Shown piece by piece: positions 55,178-64,000 of a DNA stretch of 64,000 nucleotides. The stretch comes from Mermis nigrescens (lineage: Eukaryota; Nematoda; Enoplea; Mermithida; Mermithidae). Numbering within the stretch: the first letter of the stretch is position 1; each line of letters begins with the position of its first letter. Location of the stretch: the NCBI GenBank assembly GCA_036768485.1, contig JAVLUZ010000154.1, forward strand, positions 27,725,103 to 27,789,102, read 5' to 3'. A program made the position numbers and the translations under genes. The notes beneath the pieces are model-generated. The model saw nothing but the letters and a program-made list of their open reading frames with translations, did no database searches and was not told where the DNA came from.

Positions 55178-57714
55178 TAGGGATCGACCGGAGCCTGCTC
55201 CGGCTCCTCCGGCCATTTTTGTCCTCCGGCCTCCGGCGGCCGGAGGTACAAAAAAGGGGCCGGAGGCCGGAGGTTTTTTGAATCGAATCATTCAATGCTT
55301 TAACGCTCTTCTTTTCTTTTGAAGCTTAGCACTCAGATTGCCTATTTTGTGAATTTGTACAGACACAGGTTTAATAAGTGAAGCTGTGAATGTGAACACT
55401 AATGTGGCATTGTGAATGCACCATTGGTGAAATATTATATCATATATTTTGCTTAATAATGAACGAGAATATTTCAGATTGCAAAGCGAGCCGAGTCCGC
55501 GTTAATTCAGCGCACAAATGGATATAAATCTCTTTCGAGTGACAGAATAACAAACTTGGTGCGACGTAGTCTGCTCACTTACTTTTTGAGCTATTACAGA
55601 TTGTAGATATAAGTACATACAGACACATTGCTAAGCTCTTTATGCTATGTTTATTTGGGTACTTTTCGACAGAGGCGTAGCCAGGATTTTGGTTCGGGGG
55701 GCATGAACAAAAATTTTTTAAGACTACTTTTGCATTGAATGCCAGTAACGTTATGTATAGTAAAACTGAATTTTTCGACCTTTAGTAGTGTAGCCTAGCA
55801 AATTTATGGGTTTCTGACAATCAAAAATACAAAAAGTGTAAAGCGGCGCGAAGCGCCGAAAATTTTGGAATTTCTACCGTTTTCATGTAGAATTTACGGC
55901 CTTTCTATTGACAAACAGTTCAAAATTCATAAATGGCGCAAAGTGCCACGAAATTTAGTCATTCTTTACCACCCTTAACATTTTGTAGCTCTGTGGATAC
56001 TAATAGTCTGACAGAGCAGAAAATTATCAAATTTGTACAAAACAGTTTTGACAGGCAAGCTTCTAACAAGAAAACTGCGAATTACTAACTTTGCCTGAAG
56101 ATATTTGGAGTGATTCAGGCTTTTAAACGCAATGCTGGAGCTTTACAAAAAGAAAGAAAAATAACTGGCGGCGCTATGCGCCGGAAAATTTTGACGTTTT
56201 TGCACTTTAAACTCAATTTATACCGCTTAAATCATACAAAACAGACAAATTAATGCCGGCGCGAAACGCCGGATATTTTGTAGAAATTCCTAACATTTTA
56301 ACTGGTTTGTTCTCCCTAAAATCTCGTTGCACATGTACAACGAGATTTTACGGCTGCGAGAGTCTGAGGTGGCGCGCTCAAGCGTTCCCAGCGGGGTCCG
56401 GGGCAGAGTCCCGGAAAATTTTGTAAAAAAGCATTTTAATGATAAATAGTAACGTTAAAATTTTCGCAAAATCGGCCGAATCTCGGTTCTGAAGCAAGCC
56501 CAAAAACACTTAAAATTGATGAACCCCTACATTGCACAAAACTTCTGAGCTGAAATGCGTTTTTCGACCTCTGCTAATTACATAGCGCAGCAACGGGTCG
56601 CTGCCAATGAGATATAGAAAGATGTATCGATGAAAATTTTGTTCTTACCGTTTTCAAGCCCATTTGTGGCCTTCTTATTAACAAAATGCAGTTCAGATAA
56701 CAAGAAATGCGCAAAAACACAAGGAAATTTGGCCATTCCTTTTATTCGAAATAGGATCATGTGTCCTTGTAAAGAAAGACAAACGAAACAAAGAATAGAC
56801 AAAGTACACAAACGACAAACAAAGCAGAGAATAGACAAATTAATACACAATCATTTTCGCACATTTACTATTATGCTCAACGAGCATGCACAGTTTCATT
56901 CAACGAACAAATAGTGCATTACATTACTAAAGTGATGTGAAGTGCTGGATTATTTTAGCTGATTCAAGCTTTGAAATTCATTGGATCTATATAGCAATAA
57001 ATAATAATGACTCGGCGCGAAGCGCCGGAAAATTTTGACGTTTTTGCCTTTTTGAACTGTTTTCTGGACATACATTATTGCAACAGAAAAATCAACAATA
57101 TTTCTGAAAAATTTCGGGGGGCATATGCCCCCAATGCCCCCCTGGCTACGCCTATGCTTTTCGAGTAAAAGTGCATCTAGACAGTAAGGGCAAGCGAGAA
57201 TGCGGTGAGATTGGAGCTAAAAATAGAAATATATGCTAATTAAACGATTTTTTCGATTACCCAACCGCCGCTGCCAGACCAGTCATTTGAGAACATGTGT
57301 AATAGGTGAGGAGAGAACTAGTAGAACGTTATTGCATGTTAGTCTTCTTGATTTTCGCATAGCTCGATTAAATAGGTACATTATGGAATGAATAATAAAT
57401 TACATACGTTATGTAGTTTGCGTTGAAAACCAGCCTGATTCACTGATATATCTGCATTTCGAACGTTTATCAATTTTCGGAAGTGGCTTGACTAGCAACA
57501 GATCACAGAACTAATTCTTTTCCATGAGCAATGTATTTATACAAACCTATATACTGTACATCATATGAATTATATTTACGGCTTGTGAAAATTCTAGTTC
57601 ACTGAAAATTCTAAGTTCACCTCCAGCCTCGGCTCCGGCCGGAGCCGGAGGTGACGATGGCCGGAGCTCCGGCTCCGGCCCGGAGGAAAAAAATGGACCT
57701 CCGGTCGATCCCTA
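55178..57714. mobile_element. hAT-type element with perfect 8-base target duplication (outer)
   Basis: The ends are TAGGGATCGACCGGAG and its inverted CCGGTCGATCCCTA. GTGACGAC flanks both sides (55170-55177 and 57715-57722), a perfect octamer. The subterminal 90-100 bases at each end are dense CCTCCGGCC/GGCCGGAGG palindromes. Excluding the inner insertion, the element is about 1.05 kb. It has no transposase frame, so it is non-autonomous. It lies in LYST intron 4. Confidence 0.95.
55670..57156. mobile_element. hAT-type element nested in the outer one, perfect 8-base target duplication
   Basis: The left end is CAGAGGCGTAGCCAGG and the reverse complement of the right end is CATAGGCGTAGCCAGG. 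CTTTTCGA flanks both sides (55662-55669 and 57157-57164). The 1487-base interior codes for nothing recognisable. It shares modules with the TTTGTAC MITEs ('tcgacctttagtagtgta', 'atttatgggtttctgac') and with 9298-9470 ('agcggggtccggggcag'). It contains hairpin pairs at 55845/55935 and 56170/56258 and a single hairpin at 57014. Confidence 0.95.
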
Positions 57715-57722
57715 GTGACGAC

Positions 57723-59116
57723 TACGATAATCCTCAGTTTCTGATCGATTTCAATCAATTTCTTTGAAAAGCCATGATCTTTTGCCCGTTTCTTGCCGTT
57801 ATCTTTCCATATTTATCTCCTGGATATTCCCCGCTTCCACCAAACCCCCAAGTGTATTTCAGTCAGCAGCTTTCGTCCCTCATTAAAAATTTAATTGTTT
57901 TCATAAAATGCCCTATGAAATTTTTTTGATTACGTCAGTTTGATTTCAAGGACATTCGCTTGCCCACTTAAAAAGCTGAAAAACTAAGTGGAGAAAGTTA
58001 CGATGCAATGATGAACAACCTTCAATAATACATTATAAGAAAGATAAAATTTTTTCAACTGAATACGATCTTACCTCAATTAAAGATGTTGCGGGCAGTA
58101 ATTATGATTATTCTTATTTTATTATTGTTATATTAATATCACTTATTTTTATCATTATTATTTTTTATCACCAACATTATGATGCATGCGACTTTTCTTG
58201 AATAAGAGCTGGGCGGGCACATATGCTACATAAAAAATGTTAGCATGGGGATGGCATATGGAGGCATTAAGAGTATGCTTCCAGGCCTCGGTGGACAAAG
58301 CAGCAGGTGTGAAGAGCAGAATAGTTTGAACTGCTTTGTATCGCTTAAATATGTACATATGTATTCATGGGTCATTAGTGTAGTCGATTGGGGTGGCTGG
58401 CTGATTTTAGTCTATAGACTGTCGTTAACGGTGGATGCTACGTATTACTCAGTGACTGCAGTAGGGTCATATTAATAACAAAATTATGATGAATCCGATT
58501 GAAACAAAGATAAAACGGACGGAAGATAAATCAGTTGATTGGCGATAGGACGAAATGCGAGTTGGGAGAAGAATTAGAGGCTTTTACTTTTTTAATGCAT
58601 GGGGTATGGTCTGTTTTTCTCAGGGGCAGATGGTGTCCGTTCCCGGGCGAGCTAGTTGGCGTCGGCTGTAGATTTCTACGGTCAGTTAGTGTTATAAGCT
58701 ACCATTCTATTTTGTGTTATTCATTTAGTGACTAAACTGAAACACGGGGTGTTCACGTGGACTGCAGTTTGCTGGAGTTAAGAACGGCTTAAAATGAGTG
58801 CTATGTATTTTAGAATCGAAGGTCATTTTACACGTGAATGGTACATTTTCCAGGAATTGGAGTGGGTGAGTGTGAGTGGGTCTTATTTTGAAATAAAGGG
58901 GCGCCAACTTGGCGCCAGTTTCTGATCTGCAGCTGCCGCTCAAAATAGCTCTTCTAGTTTTCAACAGCAAATATTTTTATCGCTTAAAGCTCGAATAACA
59001 TAATTGCGCTATAGCGTTTGCTTGCGTTACTATGTGATAAGCCAGCTCTGTGTTATTATTATATTATATCATTGTGTGATATTATTCATAAGGTATTGTG
59101 TTATTCAGTAAGTTAT
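57723..59116 (+). other. LYST intron 4, right part
   Basis: A TTATTATT tract at about 58105-58170. The + frames at 58245-58475 and 58535-58735 are in more balanced DNA but show no family. Nothing else was recognised. Confidence 0.4.
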
Positions 59117-59166
59117 GAGGGATTAATTTTCACTAAATTATGAGGGATTAATTTTCACTAAATTAG
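59117..59166 (+). repeat. Tandem duplication abutting the exon 5 acceptor
   Basis: A 27-base unit (TTATGAGGGATTAATTTTCAC plus taaa) occurs twice. The second copy runs into AATTAG, whose AG is the exon 5 acceptor. The first copy ends at TTATGAG, which offers a decoy AG. Confidence 0.85.
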
Positions 59167-59429
59167 GCTTCAACTTCGGTCGCATGCAGAGCGGTCGTTT
59201 GGTGTCGGACGTGTTGTTGCCTTGTTGGTGCCCGCACAACGATGCTCGGCTTTTCATCTTACTGCATCGCCAGGCCCTCGAATCCCACTACGTAACGGCT
59301 AACTTGCATCAGTGGCTGGACCTGATTTTTGGCTATAAGCAGCGAGGGCAGGCGTCCATTGACGCCGTCAATGTGTTTCATCCAGTGACCTATTGGGGAA
59401 CCGACTTGGTTTCGGACCAGACTTCGCAC
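59167..59429 (+). CDS. LYST: LYST homologue, BEACH exon 5 of 6
   Basis: 263 bases: GC completing Gly, then 87 codons. It contains [18 protein letters not shown], then [32 protein letters not shown] and VFHPVTYWG. This is the core of the BEACH domain, and the combination with H-R-Q-A-L-E-S and V-F-H-P is LYST-like. One departure: the usual L-P-P-W-A-R reads L-P-C-W-C-P-H, with one extra residue. The donor after SDQTSH is CAC|GTACGT, in phase 0. Translation stays open past the donor to 59606 by chance. A 27-base tandem duplication ends directly at the acceptor AG (59165-59166). Confidence 0.9.
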
Positions 59430-59604
59430 GTACGTTGCAAATCAATAGAAAATGATCGATTCACACATGTGCATGGGGTCAAGGGTGGTTTAAGTGACTT
59501 GACCCTTAGGAGAGGCAAAACTACTACGCAATCACTTAGCCTAGAAGCAGACCACCCACGTGACGAATACGTGTCTATGACTATTATCACTTACGCAGAA
59601 TCAT

Positions 59605-59975
59605 AAGCAAACACGCACAGCGTGGGGACTCTGGAGGGAATCAAAAATTTTCTAAAGACCTTTTCGAGCTCGAACATGATGGATACGCGTCGAAAACATC
59701 ATTTTTGGCATTTATGGCGATTCTCTATCTTTTCAGGATGTAAAAAAAGATTGAAAATTTTTGAGAAATGTACAACAAATTCGTATAAATTGAGGGAGTA
59801 TATAAGGTGAAGCACCTGAAATTTTACACTTTTGAGCAAACGGATAGCTAAAAACGCCCAAAACAGCACCTTTATATGACTTTTGGAAAATCGCGAATGT
59901 TGTGGGGAATAAAAAGTTTTTGGGTTTAAAGATGTTTTGGTGGATAAACCCTCCCCCAGAATCATGTATGGAAGG
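59605..59975 (+). repeat. CATGCACAGCATGG-family repeat in LYST intron 5
   Basis: Starts at 'acacgcacagcgtggggactctgg' and passes 'gatacgcgtcgaaaacatcattttt', 'cttttcaggatg' and 'acttttgagcaaacggatagctaaaaacgc'. It is collinear with 4650-5045. The - frames here are translations of the repeat. Confidence 0.75.
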
Positions 59976-60666
59976 CAACCATGCTAAACGTTTCATACAG
60001 TCTAATGCAAAAAATATAATAAGAGTTAGTGCATCGATTTTAGTTATCCCCAGCTGTCATTCAATCGACATTTGACAATATTTTCGCTCAAAAATGATAT
60101 TTAATTAAATGTTAACAGCCGTAAGCGCATTTTCATGTAAAATTTTTAGAAATTTTAAATTTTTTGAATAAACCGATGCAACATGAATTATTCTGAATGA
60201 AAATATATGTCGGAAATTACTTAAAACGTTATTTGGCATTGCAAGTAAACAGCAAATCAGATTTTTTTGGTTACTTTCGACTTTGCGGGTAAAACTTAGT
60301 GTACCGTTCGCTTCCTCGCCAAAATCTGAAATTTGCCGCTGATATTGCATGCAACTTAGTAACCAACCATGTAAAACCAAAAGGGTCACTTGACCCTGGC
60401 AAATTCGACCGTGCACATGTATATGATCACCTAAGAAAAACGTTTTCCAGTGCTTGTGCAGTAATGTTCCATACCGAAATGTTCTATTATGTACGTTGTT
60501 GTGATTAATATTTTCTGCAATATTTGTACCTACATACGTCGCCCAAAAAAGGCTACACACTATGGTACATCGTAACTTGGGCGATTATGCACATAAACTC
60601 TTATAACCAGTTGCATTTGATAGATAAACATGTCCTTATCTGAAACACATTAAAATTTTGGCCAAT

Positions 60667-60715
60667 TGCCAGCGGTTCGTGTGAGCATTTGCCAGCGGTT
60701 CATGTGAGCATTTGT
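60667..60715 (+). repeat. Tandem duplication upstream of exon 6
   Basis: GCCAGCGGTTC(G/A)TGTGAGCATTT occurs twice in tandem (unit about 24 bases), 15-20 bases before the exon 6 acceptor. Confidence 0.85.
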
Positions 60716-60731
60716 CAAAAATTAATTAAAG

Positions 60732-60887
60732 GAAAATAATCCTGATGCCGCTCACGAACATGAATTAAAAGCACAAGCGCTCAACGCCATGGTTCGAACT
60801 TATGGTCAGATGCCCAGACAATTATTCAAAGCGCCACATTTGCCTCCATTTGTCAAACAGCAAATCGCAGTCACTCCACGATTGAAG
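60732..60887 (+). CDS. LYST: LYST homologue, BEACH exon 6 of 6
   Basis: 156 bases, exactly 52 codons in phase 0: ENNPDAAHEHELKAQALNAM, then VRTYGQMPRQLFKAPHLPPF and VKQQIAVTPRLK. The A-L-x-x-M-x-x-T-Y-G-Q-x-P-R-Q-L-F block closes the BEACH domain in LYST. The acceptor is AATTAAAG and the donor is AAG|GTTATT (GTTATT is weak but GT is present). Starting translation at the internal Met (60789) would be wrong, because homology begins 19 codons earlier. WD40 exons should follow, but none was recognised before 64000. Confidence 0.88.
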
Positions 60888-61225
60888 GTTATTGCTTTTT
60901 GTGGTAGTATTTTTGGTCTGCGCGAAAGATTCTCTTCGTTTTACTACGTTGTCGAGTATTTATTTTCAAACAGTCTATCCATAAACAGTTTTTGTTCTTC
61001 AACAGTTTATTAAAAGCTAAGGTTATTGTCTAACATCTCGTTCTTCAAATTTCCTTGTAAACTGGATGAAAAACGTTTTTTTCGAAAAATGTCATACGTA
61101 ATAAACGTACGTTAAATTAAATTTCTCTATAGGCCAAGAACTTAATTAATACTCGTATGTATACTTGACGGTTATACATGTGATGTGCATATGTTCATAA
61201 TGTATGCGTTGGAATTCACAATATT
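60888..61225 (+). other. Stretch after last recognised LYST exon
   Basis: No sequence matching the LYST linker or WD40 repeats was recognised. Presumed intron. Confidence 0.45.
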
Positions 61226-61953
61226 CAGGGTGTCCCAACTGAGTATCCTGATTGTTTTTTTTGTAATAACTCCGCTAATGTTTAATATTTTTAATGACTT
61301 TTTTACATAACTGGCAGGTCCATTGGGAAACTGGATGACACGATGTAGTTGTTTTTTTCTCAGTTGTGTTGTAAGCTACAGAAGTTTGTGTGAATCTTAG
61401 TCTTTTCTGATTGTCCCACCTAAATATCCAAACTATTATCTCGCGTTAAGTCAATCAATTCTTAATAGTTTTTAAAATGTTTTTCATTGGATATGGAATA
61501 TCTAATAGACCACCGGCTGATAAAGTTTGGCATGATTTGGTTACATACTCTATGAAATATAGCATTTATACAGAATTGACTTTTCTTCGCTATGCAAACA
61601 TCATCCTACTGGCTTTTGACAGTGATTTCTTATGAGCTTGTGTAAGCCTATCCAACGCTTTTTTTAATGATTCACGAGCATTCAGATACTGCGAATTCAT
61701 TATCTTTCATCGCTTAGGTGGCATAATACGTGGGCTAAACGTTTGTCGCTAAATCAATAAGTTTTAAAAGGAAAATTATTAAAAATCCAAGGTGTAAACT
61801 TTTGCACTTTACACTATGATTAAGCAAAACCAATCACACCTTGTCAGTCTGTTTTTATGGGACTTTCTAGCTACATTCAAAAAATCATTGAAAAATAATA
61901 ATCAAAAGACTTATTATGAAAAAGCATGTTGAATAGTTAGATGGGACACCCTG
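61226..61953. mobile_element. TIR element with CAGGGTGTCCCA ends
   Basis: The left end is CAGGGTGTCCCAACTGAGTA and the reverse complement of the right end is CAGGGTGTCCCATCTAACTA. TATT flanks both sides (61222-61225 and 61954-61957), so the duplication is TA or TATT. An internal third copy of the motif (TTGTCCCACCTAAATATCC, about 61418) is present. 728 bases without a transposase frame. The superfamily is uncertain; a Tc1/mariner-type element is the best guess. Confidence 0.8.
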
Positions 61954-62388
61954 TATTTTCTCCATTTGTAGGGTGTATTAAAACTTAAATTTCAAGGGTG
62001 CATTTATGGACCTTATAAGCATGACTTATTTCATTTTTTATCAACATATTTAAGATATTTCATTTCATATTTCATATTAGGCAATATTTCCCAATTCACG
62101 TCATTTTGAATTTGCCTTTTTATGCAATATGATGTTGTGATATTTAATGGCTTTTGACAACCTAGCGAATAAAGTGTTCGCTGTAATTAAATGTAAATTA
62201 TAAATTTGATGCTCGGCATGTTGCTTATTATGAAAGGTGATTAGCTTACACAAGCTCTGATTTGTTTATGGTTATGTTCGTTGAGTTCTGAGAAAAATTT
62301 GGAAAATCAGTTTTATATCATTTAGACTGTATAAAAATGTCTTATGGCAGCAGCTCCTTAAGCCATCAGAACTCCTGAAAAGTACATG

Positions 62389-62919
62389 CAGTGCCGCTCA
62401 AAAATTTTTAGGCCACCCACGGTTTGAACGCAGTAACTGTTTTAATCGTAAATTTTTAACTAATTATCCATCAAATCTTTCAAAATTGAACAGAACCAAG
62501 AATAGCAAGGATCGTCAATTAACAGTCAACAAGAAAGAGTCAATCAAAAGTAAATCCAATAGCGTTTAGCTTGAATCGATGCTTGTAAACAAAGTGTCAT
62601 CGAATTGATCCATTTAATTTTTCCCCTCTGGGGTTGAACCCCAGATATCCTTCATTTTTTTATTTGATTTTGCTCGTAAAAGACACTTGGAAATTATGTT
62701 TATGAAATTGCTCTTCCATTATTCTCCAAATAATTTAAATTGGATTGAGGTTCTGGGACTGTGGAGGTCACAATAATAAGGGCAATCCCTTCCCCACAAA
62801 ATTCGGAAACTTGTGCAAAATAAAATTTAGGCCTTAACTTTACAGTTAAAAGCGCTTTGATGAATCGATAGATTTTGAAATAATCAATCAGGGTGGCCTT
62901 AAACTTTTAAGCGGCACTG
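62389..62919. mobile_element. Tc1-like MITE with CAGTGCCGCT ends
   Basis: The left end is CAGTGCCGCTCAAAAATTTT followed by TAGGCCACCC. The reverse complement of the right end is CAGTGCCGCTTAAAAGTTTA followed by AGGCCACCCTG. TA follows on the right; the left flank is TG, probably a decayed TA. 531 bases, no transposase. Confidence 0.85.
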
Positions 62920-62934
62920 TATATGTATGTATCA

Positions 62935-64000
62935 TACATGCACACGGTCCAAAGTTCTGGAAGGGGGTAAACTGAGTTTTCTTGTGGGGGGTCACTGTTT
63001 TTTTTTGTACGAGCCTCTGTGTACATGTACAAAGATCTCCGGAAAAGTCTTTGTACGAGCGAAAATTTTTTTGTACATATAGCGTATAGATATGCTATTG
63101 AATGTACACATTTTTACATACTACTAGATTGTTATAAGTTGACCCGCACGCTTCGCAAAAGGTGTAACTTTGTCCTAAATTCAGCTGGTTATGTTAGTTC
63201 GGCCCGAAACGCTAAATTTTTCATGAGTCTTGGGTTGAAATTAAATATAAAATTCGACTCAGTAAGTTAAAATAACTTGTGTTACACAATTATAAATAAT
63301 AAAGCGATTGCAATGTGCTGAGTGAATCTCATAATAGACATCAATTTGCTTATGAATTTAATGCAACGCAAAAATAAAAGAGTCAATTTTATCTTTAAAC
63401 GGCAGAAAACAGTGCAAAGTTGTTTAATACTTCTTTTTTCTGCATAAAATTTTTATAAAACAGTAGAAATAGATGTAAAAGATGCTTAAATCTGTACAAA
63501 GATGCTTAAAGATAGATTTTGGAGTGTTTAATTCCAGCGCTTAGAGCTAAATACAATGTAATTATGATATTCGACGCGAAGCGCCTAAAAATTTTGAAAT
63601 TTTGCCAAAAAAAATACTCAAAAAAGTGTTAAAATTACTATTACTTTGCCCCAAAAAGTCTTTGTACGTTGTACAGAGATGGCTCTGAAAATCTTTGTAC
63701 GAGCCTCAAAATCTTTGTCTCGTACAAAAAAAACAGTGGGGGGTAAATGATTAAGTTTTACGTCTAATCATGGTGCTGAATTGATGAGTTTATGATGGTT
63801 TTTTAGATATTTTTGTCGTTTCTTAGCCCCTCATAAGCCGTAAAAACGCTTTAATTCGTTGTACTTTACTCTTCTTCAAATATTTGTGATGAAGTTCGCT
63901 TGGAAACAAATAATATAAGAACGATGGAATGACTTGGACTATCAAATATCCACAAAATGATGGACAAAAAGTGTATGGATGATTGAATAGACAGAGTACT
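62935..64000 (+). repeat. Dispersed repeat split by MITE F, continues beyond window
   Basis: 62935-62992 and 63745-64000 together align with 13128-13460. It is the filled counterpart of that empty site. It ends at the window edge. Confidence 0.8.
62993..63737 (+). mobile_element. hAT-type MITE, TTTGTAC family (copy F)
   Basis: Starts CACTGTTTTTTTTTTGTAC and ends GTACAAAAAAAACAGTG, the best-matched TIR pair of the family. Flanks are TGGGGGGT and GGGGGGTA, sharing GGGGGGT. It has a near-palindrome 'gtgtacatgtacaaag' (about 63020) and a single hairpin CGACGCGAAGCGCC (about 63572). It interrupts the repeat that is uninterrupted at 13128-13500. A small + frame (63019-63270) has no recognised family. 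Confidence 0.85.

Larger units (their letters stand above)
49236..60887 (+). other. LYST: LYST homologue, partial gene (six BEACH exons)
   Basis: Six + strand exons (49236-49364, 50031-50097, 51337-51499, 52102-52242, 59167-59429 and 60732-60887) join in one frame with no internal stop and encode about 300 consecutive residues of a BEACH domain. Wording such as [34 protein letters not shown] and TYGQMPRQLF identifies LYST/mauve specifically, more closely than neurobeachin, WDFY3 or NSMAF. LYST is a very large cytosolic protein of the lysosome-related organelle pathway; human loss causes Chediak-Higashi syndrome. Introns are 666, 1239, 602, 6924 and 1302 bases. The PH-like domain before BEACH and the WD40 repeats after it were not found and probably lie on either side. 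Confidence 0.9.

Noticed and set aside
55088..55291. Gly/Ala-rich frame on the - strand
   Set aside because: It is the CCTCCGGCC tip of the outer hAT-type element read as protein.
59430..59606. Continuation of LYST exon 5 to the stop at 59606
   Set aside because: Homology ends at the GTACGT donor (59430), and the next exon resumes in phase at 60732.
60789..61013. Open frame starting at Met 60789 taken as a gene
   Set aside because: Only 60732-60887 is coding (LYST exon 6). The frame starts too late and runs 126 bases into the intron.

Overview
This window is nuclear DNA of an AT-rich invertebrate animal, not of a prokaryote. It has no operon-like runs of reading frames. It contains spliceosomal exons of two conserved animal genes, TA-flanked mariner/Tc1-type elements, hAT-type elements with 8-base target duplications, and a 100-N scaffold gap. 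The species cannot be named from the sequence alone.

Protein-coding content is sparse. The best-supported gene is a LYST (lysosomal trafficking regulator; Drosophila mauve) homologue on the + strand. Six exons of its BEACH domain (49236-60887) join with consistent phases and flank almost the whole domain; 5' exons and the WD40-encoding 3' exons are not seen. A single exon of the cleavage-factor subunit NUDT21 (CFIm25) lies at 488-568 on the - strand. A damaged second copy of that exon, with part of its downstream intron, lies at 14931-15011 on the + strand.

Layout: 1-2.4 kb, Tc1 remnant, NUDT21 exon and a (TA)n tract. 2.4-5.1 kb, a short hAT-type MITE and palindromic repeats. 5.9-7.5 kb, a dead mariner with both ends recognisable. 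8-18 kb, a mosaic of hAT-type MITEs and decayed hAT fragments. 18-19.9 kb, short tandem repeats and the gap edge. 19978-23656 and 38205-41928, two near-identical copies of a 3.7-kb array built from degenerate units of about 130-190 bases marked by GTGTAAAC/CTTTACAC. 23.7-25.8 kb, a large foldback with a TTCCAAG-rich core; a second, inverted TTCCAAG array lies at 26.4-27.0 kb. 27-35 kb, dispersed and tandem repeats. 36.5-37.3 kb, a long-TIR element. 42-48 kb, repeats, CpG-rich patches and unassigned coding-like stretches. 49-61 kb, the LYST gene, whose 6.9-kb fourth intron holds a MITE and two nested hAT-type elements with perfect 8-base duplications. 61-64 kb, three further TIR elements.

The most unusual signal is a short GC hairpin word, GGCGCGAAGCGCC and variants, at roughly thirty places in an AT-rich background and in several otherwise different repeat families. 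In seven places it occurs as a pair 88-93 bases apart. Its function is unknown.
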